Below are positions 1 through 6,596 of a stretch of DNA of 7,114 bases, in pieces (within the stretch, counting starts at the first letter, position 1; each line of letters begins with the position of its first letter). The notes beneath the pieces were generated by a model that saw only the letters and a list, made by a program, of their open reading frames with translations, was not told the origin of the DNA and did not search any database. The position numbers were made by a program, and so were the translations under genes. Source of the DNA: Calditrichota bacterium (GTDB lineage: Bacteria > Zixibacteria > MSB-5A5 > GN15 > FEB-12); NCBI GenBank assembly GCA_008501655.1, contig QQUK01000075.1:1-7114 (forward strand), written 5' to 3'.

Positions 1-951
1 TCTGTGCAATTTCACATTTTTACCATAGAAGCCGTGTTTTGCATCTTTGACAACATCTTCATTGATTTGATTATAAGCGTTATATTTTTTATAGACATCG
101 GTAACTTTGACAGCCATCGGTGAATCAACATTGATAGGTATCTCGGGTATCCGTCCCTGTTTTTGGAGAACATGAAGCGTATAGATTATCTGCTGGGTTC
201 TCCCAACAGCAAATGCAGGAATTAAAAGAATCGATTTGTCGGCAACAATTTTATCTATTAATTGGGCAAACTCAAAGAAAATATCCTGAGGTTGATGTAC
301 TTCTCCTCCATAAGTTGATTCACATACGAAATAATCAGTAACCGGAGGTTTTTCCGGATCAAGAATTAAGGGGACTGCATATCTACCGACATCACCGGAA
401 AAAAAGATGGAATGTTCTTTTTCACCATCGTTCAGATATATTTCGAGTGTAGCAGCACCTAAGATATGTCCAGCAATATGCGGTTTGATACGAAATTTTT
501 TACCAAGCCGTTTCCATTTGTTAAAAACAATCGGATGAAATTGATCAAAGACACCTTCGGCATCTTCGGTAGTGAAAAGCGGGAGTGCTTTTTCATGCGA
601 TGTTATTTTTTTTCTGTTTCGATACTCGGCATCCTCTTCCTGCAGATGAGCTGCATCGAGCAGAAGGATTTTAGCAAGATCTATTGTCGGTTCGGTGGCA
701 TATATTTTCCCGGTAAAACCTTTTTTTATCATTACCGGAAGGTATCCAATATGGTCAATATGAGCATGAGTGAGAAAGATTGAATCAATCTCTTTAGGAT
801 CAAAAGCAACTTCATTCCAGTTTCGCTGTCTGAGTTCTTTCCGACCCTGAAACATACCGCAATCAATCATTATTTTTTTATCATTGACCTGTAAAATATA
901 CTTGGAACCGGTAACAGTTCCTACAGCACCATGAAATGAAATCGAAATCAA
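1..951 (-). CDS. Beta-CASP metallo-beta-lactamase-fold nuclease (RNA-processing exonuclease family), 3' end off window
   Basis: This gene was translated by hand on the minus strand: 317 codons are present and the C-terminus lies beyond the left edge. The family (YSH1/CPSF73-like, COG1236) comprises zinc-dependent, mostly cytoplasmic nucleases that cut or trim RNA. Visible motifs are the zinc-binding HAHIDH at residues 62-67, a third-ligand histidine in AGHILGA (H162), the bridging aspartate in SGDVGR (D187), and beta-CASP motif A in CESTYG (E211). The conserved beta-CASP stretches IPAFAVGRTQQ (244-254) and DSPMA (276-280) follow. The later histidine motifs B and C, and roughly the last 130-150 residues judged by family length, are outside the window. 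TTG is chosen as start because MISISFHGAVGTVTGS matches the usual family N-terminus and AAAGG lies 7 bases upstream; the next in-frame ATG (residue 28) would delete the first beta strands. The gene follows the phosphofructokinase gene by 24 bases and is probably in its operon. Whether it is exo- or endonucleolytic, and its target, cannot be read from the sequence. Confidence 0.9.
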   Translation of the reverse strand, partial: MISISFHGAVGTVTGSKYILQVNDKKIMIDCGMFQGRKELRQRNWNEVAFDPKEIDSIFLTHAHIDHIGYLPVMIKKGFTGKIYATEPTIDLAKILLLDAAHLQEEDAEYRNRKKITSHEKALPLFTTEDAEGVFDQFHPIVFNKWKRLGKKFRIKPHIAGHILGAATLEIYLNDGEKEHSIFFSGDVGRYAVPLILDPEKPPVTDYFVCESTYGGEVHQPQDIFFEFAQLIDKIVADKSILLIPAFAVGRTQQIIYTLHVLQKQGRIPEIPINVDSPMAVKVTDVYKKYNAYNQINEDVVKDAKHGFYGKNVKLHR

Positions 952-958
952 ACAGTAA

Positions 959-963
959 CCTTT
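959..963 (-). promoter_or_regulatory. Ribosome binding site AAAGG supporting a TTG start
   Basis: On the minus strand AAAGG sits 7 bases before the TTG at 951-949. No ATG, GTG or TTG occurs in frame between the preceding TAG stop (978-976) and this TTG, so TTG is the first possible common start. The site is a moderate Shine-Dalgarno match at good spacing and decides the start of the nuclease gene. Confidence 0.6.
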
Positions 964-975
964 ATATTCAGAAAG

Positions 976-2115
976 CTATGCTTTCACTTTTTCAACATAG
1001 TCTGCAATTGAAAGACCTTCGGGAACACCCAGACATACTCCAAGTGATTCCGCTGCTTTAACAACCGGATGATCAAAAGTTACTAACCTTTGTTTACCTG
1101 CTACAAACTGAAGATCAAGTACATCCATTTCATTGTTTTTCAACACAACCAGTTTTCCATAATCATCATTAGCAACGCGATGGGTAGCGTCTCCACCAAA
1201 ACGGGTAGCAAGCAGTCTGTCAAATGCAGATGGAACACCACCCCTTAAGAGATGTCCTAAAATGGTGACACGGCATTCGATACCTGTGATACCTTCTATT
1301 TGAGCAGCAAGCTGATGTGATATACCGCCGAGTCTTATCTTCTCCGGAGAATTTTCGACCATCTTAGCAACAACCATATCACCACCTTGCGGTTTGGCAC
1401 CTTCACCGACAACTACAATAGAGAAGTTTTTACCGGATGCATTCCGGTCTCTAATTTTTTCACAGATACATTCTAAATCGTACGGAATTTCAGGTATCAG
1501 AACGATATCACCACCACCGGCAATTCCGGAATAGAGAGAAATCCAACCGGCATAACGTCCCATCACTTCAACAATCATTACCCTATGATGTGATTGAGCT
1601 GTTGTATGGATTTTATCAATAGCTTCTGTAGCAGTTACGACTGCTGAATCAAACCCAAAAGTCACATCAGTTCCGACTAAATCATTATCAATTGTTTTAG
1701 GAACACCTACGATCGGAATTCCTTTTTTTGCCATTGCTGCTGACGCACTCATAGTTCCATCACCACCAATTGCGATCAAAGCATCCAATCCTAATTGTTC
1801 AAAATTCAACACAGCCTGAGAAGAACGGTCAAGATAGACATATTCATCCCCCTGCAGAACCGGGAAGTTAAATGGATCAGCTCTGTTTGAAGTTCCTAAA
1901 ATTGTGCCTCCCATTGAAAGAAGTCCGGATACAGAACGATAATCCAGATTCATATATCTGTTTTCAATAAGCCCTTCATAGCCGTCTTTAAATCCGACTA
2001 TTTCCATCCCGTAATCGTTATGAGCAGTTTTAACTACCGCTCTTATAACAGCATTTAAACCGGGACAATCACCGCCGCCGGTTAAAATTCCTACTCTTTT
2101 TCTTGATATTGCCAT
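976..2115 (-). CDS. pfkA: 6-phosphofructokinase, PfkA superfamily (probably ATP-dependent, group III-like active site)
   Basis: This complete 379-residue cytoplasmic enzyme phosphorylates fructose-6-phosphate to fructose-1,6-bisphosphate, the committed step of glycolysis. Motifs in order are the nucleotide-site loop GGGDCPGLNAVIR (13-25), GGTILGTSN (69-77), GGDGT (117-121), PKTIDND (139-145) with catalytic base D143, the sugar-phosphate site MGRYAGW (185-191), IPEIPYD (207-213), and LGHLLRGGVPSAFDR (286-300). Family knowledge says that glycine in GGDG (G120, E. coli G104) favours ATP, while lysine in PKTIDND (K140, E. coli G124) is typical of pyrophosphate enzymes. The G/K combination also occurs in ATP-dependent members such as the trypanosomal enzyme, so ATP is more likely but not certain. 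At 379 residues it is longer than E. coli PfkA (320). The start matches the family N-terminus, although no good Shine-Dalgarno lies close by (AGAGAA is 13 bases upstream). The gene is divergent from the glucan phosphorylase and upstream of the nuclease. Confidence 0.95.
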   Translation of the reverse strand: MAISRKRVGILTGGGDCPGLNAVIRAVVKTAHNDYGMEIVGFKDGYEGLIENRYMNLDYRSVSGLLSMGGTILGTSNRADPFNFPVLQGDEYVYLDRSSQAVLNFEQLGLDALIAIGGDGTMSASAAMAKKGIPIVGVPKTIDNDLVGTDVTFGFDSAVVTATEAIDKIHTTAQSHHRVMIVEVMGRYAGWISLYSGIAGGGDIVLIPEIPYDLECICEKIRDRNASGKNFSIVVVGEGAKPQGGDMVVAKMVENSPEKIRLGGISHQLAAQIEGITGIECRVTILGHLLRGGVPSAFDRLLATRFGGDATHRVANDDYGKLVVLKNNEMDVLDLQFVAGKQRLVTFDHPVVKAAESLGVCLGVPEGLSIADYVEKVKA

Positions 2116-2174
2116 AATTTAATATTTGTTCTCTTTTTTTGTTTATCAATTAAAAACTTGTTTTATTCTAGACA

Positions 2175-2180
2175 ATTATA
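2175..2180 (-). promoter_or_regulatory. Candidate -10 box (TATAAT) for pfkA operon
   Basis: The minus strand reads a perfect TATAAT about 60 bases before the pfkA ATG. The bases 16-18 upstream do not resemble TTGACA, and there is no extended TG motif. In AT-rich sequence a lone match can be chance, so confidence is low. Confidence 0.3.
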
Positions 2181-2187
2181 CTGTATA
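2177..2187. repeat. Small palindrome TATAC-T-GTATA in the divergent promoter region
   Basis: Five-base arms flank a single central T. The palindrome overlaps the -10-like boxes of both directions, where a regulator binding would affect both genes. It is short and AT-rich, so a chance origin is quite possible; no regulator family is suggested by the sequence alone. Confidence 0.35.
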
Positions 2188-2218
2188 TATCGGCAGAAGG
2201 ATGTATTAAAACAGATAA

Positions 2219-2254
2219 ATTTATTACTGAAAAAGACGATAAATAGTAATAAAT
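2219..2254. repeat. Perfect 10-bp inverted repeat upstream of glgP
   Basis: ATTTATTACT at 2219-2228 is the exact reverse complement of AGTAATAAAT at 2245-2254, with a 16-base spacer. The arm centres are 26 bp apart, and the right arm ends 37 bases before the glgP ATG. It could be a two-half-site operator or an AU-rich leader hairpin. The stem holds only one G-C pair and has no following T-run, so it is unlikely to be a terminator. Confidence 0.45.
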
Positions 2255-2291
2255 GAACAATTTAGATAAACTTAAACGGATTTAGGTACAT

Positions 2292-4847
2292 ATGAAAGTC
2301 AAACAGTTTTTAGTTTTCCCCAAATTACCTGCTAAAATTGAACCACTCGCAGAAATGGCACACAATCTCTGGTACTCCTGGAACTGGGAGATGACTAAAC
2401 TATTTATCCGCCTCGACTCTGAATTATGGGAAAAATATGACCAGAATCCGGTTAAAATGCTTTCCCAGCTTCCCCAATCTGTCCTTGAAAAAGCTGCCTC
2501 AGATGATGGATTTGTCGCTGAAATGGAGCGGGTTTATCAAAAGTACAATGACTATCGAAATCGAAAGAACTGGTTTCCCAGACAGTTTGAAAATCATGCC
2601 GATAAAAAGATTGCTTACTTCTCATTAGAATATGGTCTTGATACCGGACTTCCGGTCTATTCCGGCGGTCTTGGCGTATTATCCGGTGATACACTGAAAT
2701 CAGCTTCTGATCTTGGCATTCCAATGATCGCAATTGGTCTTTTATATAGATATGGATATTTCAGACAGTTTCTTTCAGCCGATGGATGGCAGCAGGAGAA
2801 ATATGTTGAAAACGACTGGTATCATATGCCGGTAAAACCGGTCAAGGATGAAAACGATGAACCGCTGAAAATTTCTATCAACTTTGACGGTACTCCGGTT
2901 GCTATTCAGATATGGAAAGTAACCGTGGGTAACACACCTCTCTATTTACTCGACACGAATATTCCGGAAAATGCTCTCAAATATCGGGAGATTACTTCTG
3001 TGCTTTATGGTGGTGACAAAGATATGAGAATCCGTCAGGAAATCGTTCTCGGAATCGGAGGAGTAAAAGCTCTCAAAGCGCTCGGAATCAATCCTTCAAT
3101 TTATCACATGAATGAAGGACACGCCTGGTTTCTGACTCTTGAACGAATTCGGGTTTTGATGCAGGAACATGGTCTCTCTTTTGACGAAGCATCACAATAT
3201 ATCTGGTCGACAACGGTGTTTACAACCCATACCCCGGTACCCGCTGGAAACGAAAAATTTGACCCGATTTTAGTCAAACGGTATCTTGAGAATTTCGTCA
3301 GTGACCTTGGTATTTCCTGGGAACAGTTTATCAACATCGGGAAAATTTTCCCTTCTGATGAAAGAGAATTGTTCTGTATGACCGTAGCAGCGCTGCGCTA
3401 TTCAGCTTTTGCAAATGGTGTTTCAGAACTTCATGGTAAGGTCTCCCGTGAGATGTGGCATAACATCTGGCCGCAACTACCGACCGAAGAAGTCCCTATC
3501 AAATTTGTAACCAACGGAGTTCATACCCGCTCATGGATTTCACATGATATGGATGATCTCTTTGAATCATATTTAGGTCCGAATTACCGACTCAAACCGG
3601 ATGCTCTGGAAACCTGGGCAAATGTTCACAAAATTCCAAATTCCGAACTTTGGCGTATCCATAACAGACGTCGTGAACGGCTTGTCTTTTTTGCCCGAAA
3701 ACGTCTAAAAAGACAACTTATCAAGCGTGGTGCTTCGCAACTTGAGATCCAGCGTGCTGATCAGCTTCTTGACCCGCAGATTTTGACAATCGGATTCGCC
3801 CGAAGATTCTCTACATATAAACGGGGAAACCTGATATTTTCAAATATAGAACGCCTGAGTAATATTATTAATAATGCTGAACATCCTGTTCAGATTATTA
3901 TTGCCGGGAAAGCACATCCGCTTGACACACCCGGTAAAGAGATTATCAAAGAAATTATCCATAATGCCTCCGATGAAAAATTCCGAAACCGGATAATCTT
4001 TTTAGAAGATTATGATATAAATGTCGCCCGCTATTTAGTGCAGGGTGCTGATATATGGCTCAACAATCCAAGACGCCCTCAGGAAGCTTCAGGGACATCC
4101 GGTATGAAAGCTGCTTTAAACGGTGTCCTTAATCTCTCGATTTTAGATGGCTGGTGGTGCGAAGGATATACAGATGAAGTCGGATTCAAAATAGGTAACG
4201 GTGAAGAATACGAGAATGTTGAGACACAGGACTATCTGGAAGCTGAAATGCTCTATTCAGCGCTCGAAAAAGAAGTCATCCCTCTTTTTTACGACCTTGA
4301 CGAGGTAGGTATGCCGTCAGAATGGATAGGCAAAATGAAAGCTGCGATTCATATGGCCGGAAAAGATTTTTCTGCCCATCGTATGCTAATGGATTACACA
4401 AATAAATTCTACATTCCTGGTCTTGATTCATCCGAAAAATTAAGCACAAACGAAATGGTTTTGACAAAGGATGTGACCGCATGGGTTAAACGAATGACTC
4501 ATAGCTGGAACAACATCTCAATTCAGTCTGTCGATGTCCCCGAAATCAGTGGTACTTTATATGTCGGTCAGCAGTTCCCGGTCACAATCAAAGTCGTCCT
4601 TGGCGACATCAACCCTATTGATGTATCGGTTGAAGTAATAGCAGGTAAACTTGATTCACAAGAACAGATACTTAACTATACACCAGCAATTGCAGAGTTA
4701 TCTGATACTTACGATAATGGTCATTATGCATTTTCTTGTGTGGTAACCTGTCAGGAATCCGGTCGATTTGGTATCTCAGCGCGCATCATCCCGAAAAACC
4801 CGAATCTCCCCCATACCCTCAAGCCAAAACTTATTAATTGGTGGTAA
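2292..4847 (+). CDS. glgP: Alpha-glucan (glycogen/maltodextrin) phosphorylase with DUF3417 N-terminal domain
   Basis: This complete 851-residue, pyridoxal-phosphate-dependent, cytoplasmic GT35 enzyme releases glucose-1-phosphate from the non-reducing ends of alpha-1,4-glucans. Residues ~8-110 form the DUF3417 domain (NLWYSWNWE is visible), which marks the bacterial/archaeal GlgP subtype also found in thermophiles rather than the E. coli GlgP/MalP subtype. Further motifs are EYGLDTGLPVYSGGLGVLSGD (from E113, here split by position: EYGLDTGLP 113-121, SGGLGVLSGD 124-133), HMNEGH (272-277), FARRFSTYKR (502-511), and the cofactor segment EASGTSGMKAALNG with Schiff-base lysine K606. The last ~130 residues look like a beta-rich accessory domain ending in NWW. 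Length is normal for this subtype. The start agrees with the family N-terminus; only a weak AGG lies 5 bases upstream. The gene is divergent from phosphofructokinase, which uses a product two steps downstream. No frameshift or missing catalytic residue was seen. Confidence 0.96.
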   Translation: MKVKQFLVFPKLPAKIEPLAEMAHNLWYSWNWEMTKLFIRLDSELWEKYDQNPVKMLSQLPQSVLEKAASDDGFVAEMERVYQKYNDYRNRKNWFPRQFENHADKKIAYFSLEYGLDTGLPVYSGGLGVLSGDTLKSASDLGIPMIAIGLLYRYGYFRQFLSADGWQQEKYVENDWYHMPVKPVKDENDEPLKISINFDGTPVAIQIWKVTVGNTPLYLLDTNIPENALKYREITSVLYGGDKDMRIRQEIVLGIGGVKALKALGINPSIYHMNEGHAWFLTLERIRVLMQEHGLSFDEASQYIWSTTVFTTHTPVPAGNEKFDPILVKRYLENFVSDLGISWEQFINIGKIFPSDERELFCMTVAALRYSAFANGVSELHGKVSREMWHNIWPQLPTEEVPIKFVTNGVHTRSWISHDMDDLFESYLGPNYRLKPDALETWANVHKIPNSELWRIHNRRRERLVFFARKRLKRQLIKRGASQLEIQRADQLLDPQILTIGFARRFSTYKRGNLIFSNIERLSNIINNAEHPVQIIIAGKAHPLDTPGKEIIKEIIHNASDEKFRNRIIFLEDYDINVARYLVQGADIWLNNPRRPQEASGTSGMKAALNGVLNLSILDGWWCEGYTDEVGFKIGNGEEYENVETQDYLEAEMLYSALEKEVIPLFYDLDEVGMPSEWIGKMKAAIHMAGKDFSAHRMLMDYTNKFYIPGLDSSEKLSTNEMVLTKDVTAWVKRMTHSWNNISIQSVDVPEISGTLYVGQQFPVTIKVVLGDINPIDVSVEVIAGKLDSQEQILNYTPAIAELSDTYDNGHYAFSCVVTCQESGRFGISARIIPKNPNLPHTLKPKLINWW

Positions 4848-4865
4848 TTCAAAATAATTTTGAAT
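4847..4865. repeat. AT-rich hairpin just after glgP stop
   Basis: ATTCAAAA (4847-4854) and TTTTGAAT (4858-4865) form a perfect 8-bp inverted repeat with a TAA loop, starting on the last base of the stop codon. It may protect or punctuate the 3' end of the glgP transcript. It lacks a GC-rich stem and a T-tract, so it is not a standard intrinsic terminator. Confidence 0.35.
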
Positions 4866-4900
4866 AATTCCAATTCACGGTTGTAATTTTACTGTAACAA

Positions 4901-4941
4901 TTGTACATTTTGTACGTTTTTTAAAATGACAATACGTACAA
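4901..4941. repeat. TTGTAC repeats: 9-base tandem direct repeat plus inverted copy
   Basis: TTGTACATT (4901-4909) is followed immediately by TTGTACGTT (4910-4918), a 9-base period with one mismatch. ACGTACAA at 4934-4941 is the exact inverse of TTGTACGT at 4910-4917. Two further TGTA tetramers at 4882 and 4893 keep a 9-11 base spacing. The cluster lies 40-80 bases upstream of a consensus -35 box, where an activator might bind; this role is inferred. Confidence 0.4.
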
Positions 4942-4981
4942 GAGCAGAAAGTAAAATCTTCATAATCAGTATGTTAGTAGC

Positions 4982-5010
4982 TTGACAATATGACTTCACA
5001 CAATTTAATT
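4982..5010 (+). promoter_or_regulatory. Candidate sigma-70-type promoter of the M16 operon
   Basis: A perfect -35 consensus TTGACA (4982-4987) is followed after 17 bases by TTAATT (5005-5010), a poor -10 matching TATAAT at three positions. The predicted transcript would start near 5017, giving a leader of about 55 bases before the ATG at 5071. The -35 match and spacing are good; the weak -10 limits confidence. Confidence 0.4.
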
Positions 5011-5058
5011 CGTATTCTAAACAATGAGTCCACATTAGATAAATATATAATATTCCTT

Positions 5059-5064
5059 AGGAGG
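5059..5064 (+). promoter_or_regulatory. Strong Shine-Dalgarno AGGAGG fixing the M16 start at 5071
   Basis: A perfect AGGAGG lies 6 bases before the ATG at 5071. That ATG opens directly into a signal peptide. The upstream in-frame ATG at 4990 has no comparable site and would bury the signal peptide behind 27 extra residues. Confidence 0.85.
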
Positions 5065-5070
5065 ATTTTA

Positions 5071-6582
5071 ATGAGTAATAAAAGGACACTGTTATTGGCA
5101 GCAATAGTGATGCTGTTGTTTGCATTCTCAGCAAATGCAGAGGAATCATCATTTGATTTTTCCAAACTTGAAAATGCTGTCACCGAACACACCCTTGACA
5201 ATGGATTAACAGTATTAGTTTTAGAAAGACATGATGCTCCGGTTGCTTCTTTTGTGACCTGGGCAAATGTCGGTTCCGGTGATGACCCGAAGGGTTATAC
5301 CGGTATGGCACATATGTTCGAACACATGGCATTTAAAGGAACTAAAACATTAGGTACGAAGGATATCAACAAAGAACTCGACCTGATTGCTGTTGAAGAT
5401 TCCATTTTCATGGCACTCCGTGATGAACGCAACAAAGGTCGTTTTGCTGATTCAACTCAGATTGAAAAACTTACCGCTGCATATGAAGCAGCCCGTGAAG
5501 CATCCTATGAAATGGTTGAGCCAAACAAGTTTGGCAACGTCATCGAACGTGAAGGCGGTACCGGACTTAATGCGTTCACATCACTTGATGAAACCGTTTA
5601 CTTCTTCTCTCTTCCATCAAACAAAGTAGAACTTTGGATGGCATTGGAATCAGAAAGGTTTTTAAATCCCGTCCTGAGAGAGATGTACAAAGAACGTGAT
5701 GTCATCGCTGAAGAACGCCGAATGAGAACCGAATCAAGCCCGATCGGAAAACTTGTTGAAGAATTTTTAGCAATAGCATTCAAAGCTCATCCGTATGGTA
5801 TACCGGGTGTTGGGCATATTTCTGACATCAATTACTATTCCCGTCAGGAAGCTGAATCATTTTTTAAAAAGTATTATGGTCCATCTAATTTGACGGTTGC
5901 TATTGTTGGTGATGTTAAAACTAAAGATGTTATTAAATTAGCTGAAGAATACTGGGGACGTATCGAATACCGTCCAAGACCGGAACGTATTCCAACCGTC
6001 GAACCGGAGCAGTCCGGTGAAAGACGGGTTGAAGTCGAACATCCGTCACAGCCTGTATTTTTAGCCGGCTGGCATGTTCCGGAAGGTACTCACCCGGACC
6101 GTCCGGCCCTTGATGCACTTTGCGATTACCTTGGTCAGGGCAGAACATCATTACTTTATAAAAATCTTGTAAAAGAGAAAAAAATCGCTATGAACGTTGG
6201 TGCCTTCTCCGGTTTCCCCGGTAATAAATATCCGACCCTTGTAGCAGTTTTTGCGATGTCTTCTGCCGGTCATGGTAATGATGAACTTGAGACAGAAATC
6301 TTTACCGAAGTAGAAAAGATGAAAAACGAACTGCTTCCAAGTGAAGAAGTGGAAAAAATCAAAGCACGAGCCAAAGCATCGTTTATTCGTCAGTTAAACT
6401 CCAATAACGGTCTTGCGATGCAGCTTGCCAGCTACCAGAACCTCTGGGGGAACTGGCGGGAAATGTTCCGCGAACTTGACCGAATCAATGCTGTCACAGC
6501 TGAAGATATTCAGCGCGTTGCACAGAAATATTTTACAAAGCAAAACCGTGTAGTTGGCATGGTAACTACAGTTGAAAGTTAA
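5071..6582 (+). CDS. Exported M16 family zinc metallopeptidase, catalytic subunit
   Basis: This is a 503-residue peptidase with an N-terminal signal peptide: KR, then a hydrophobic run, with likely cleavage after ANA at residue 23. That points to the periplasm or envelope. M16 enzymes (insulinase/mitochondrial processing peptidase clan) degrade or process peptides inside a clamshell chamber. The inverted zinc motif HMFEH is at residues 81-85. The third ligand is expected in ERDVIAEERRM, probably E214 or its neighbour. GGTGLNAFTS (162-171), AHPYGIPGVGH and the M16 C-terminal domain with VAIVGDV follow. About 50 extra, charged and probably helical residues (~100-155) lie between the zinc motif and GGTGLNAFTS, making the HxxEH-to-E gap 128 residues (E214) rather than the classical 76. 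I believe such inserts occur in some bacterial M16 branches. A second M16 gene starts 14 bases downstream, suggesting a heteromeric pair. The substrate is unknown. PqqL- or YmxG-like labels would be over-specific. Confidence 0.92.
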   Translation: MSNKRTLLLAAIVMLLFAFSANAEESSFDFSKLENAVTEHTLDNGLTVLVLERHDAPVASFVTWANVGSGDDPKGYTGMAHMFEHMAFKGTKTLGTKDINKELDLIAVEDSIFMALRDERNKGRFADSTQIEKLTAAYEAAREASYEMVEPNKFGNVIEREGGTGLNAFTSLDETVYFFSLPSNKVELWMALESERFLNPVLREMYKERDVIAEERRMRTESSPIGKLVEEFLAIAFKAHPYGIPGVGHISDINYYSRQEAESFFKKYYGPSNLTVAIVGDVKTKDVIKLAEEYWGRIEYRPRPERIPTVEPEQSGERRVEVEHPSQPVFLAGWHVPEGTHPDRPALDALCDYLGQGRTSLLYKNLVKEKKIAMNVGAFSGFPGNKYPTLVAVFAMSSAGHGNDELETEIFTEVEKMKNELLPSEEVEKIKARAKASFIRQLNSNNGLAMQLASYQNLWGNWREMFRELDRINAVTAEDIQRVAQKYFTKQNRVVGMVTTVES

Positions 6583-6583
6583 T

Positions 6584-6588
6584 AGGAG
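6584..6588 (+). promoter_or_regulatory. Ribosome binding site AGGAG of the second M16 gene
   Basis: AGGAG begins two bases after the preceding TAA stop and lies 8 bases before the ATG at 6597. The tight junction with its own good binding site supports an operon in which both subunits are translated independently. Confidence 0.75.
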
Positions 6589-6596
6589 CCTATCTG

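Larger units (their letters stand above)
2116..2291. promoter_or_regulatory. Divergent intergenic control region between pfkA and glgP
   Basis: These 176 AT-rich bases must hold the start signals for both outward-facing genes. Directly visible are a TATAAT box for the minus strand at 2180-2175, an overlapping TATACT box for the plus strand at 2177-2182, an 11-bp palindrome at 2177-2187, and a perfect 10-bp inverted repeat nearer glgP. I found no convincing -35 hexamer at normal spacing for either direction, so promoter positions are tentative. No ORF or RNA gene was recognised here. Confidence 0.6.
4848..5070. promoter_or_regulatory. Intergenic control region upstream of the M16 peptidase operon
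   Basis: This region is 223 bases. From left to right it holds an AT-rich hairpin, a cluster of TGTA/TTGTAC repeats (4882-4941), a TTGACA hexamer at 4982-4987, and the AGGAGG ribosome binding site at 5059-5064. No separate gene was recognised. An in-frame ATG at 4990 extends the downstream reading frame but is rejected as the start, so this stretch is treated as promoter and leader. Confidence 0.6.

Noticed and set aside
466..783. Plus-strand reading frame of 105 codons
   Set aside because: It lies wholly opposite the beta-CASP nuclease, whose zinc motif and family sequence are clear on the minus strand. The encoded protein has no recognisable features and no ribosome binding site.
4847..4918. 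Intrinsic terminator after glgP
   Set aside because: The hairpin at 4847-4865 is almost all A-T and no T-run follows. The T-run at 4917-4922 lies inside the loop of a different inverted repeat, so no classic terminator can be claimed.
5046..5051. Perfect TATAAT as a -10 box
   Set aside because: It has no -35 partner 16-18 bases upstream and would start transcription within the Shine-Dalgarno. It lies in an AT-rich run and is probably chance.
4990..5070. Upstream in-frame ATG at 4990 as the start of the first M16 gene
   Set aside because: It would add 27 residues before a clear signal peptide and lacks a Shine-Dalgarno, whereas the ATG at 5071 has a perfect AGGAGG 6 bases upstream.
4974..5201. 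Minus-strand reading frame of 75 codons across the M16 promoter and signal peptide
   Set aside because: It overlaps the start of a well-supported gene and the protein has no family likeness.
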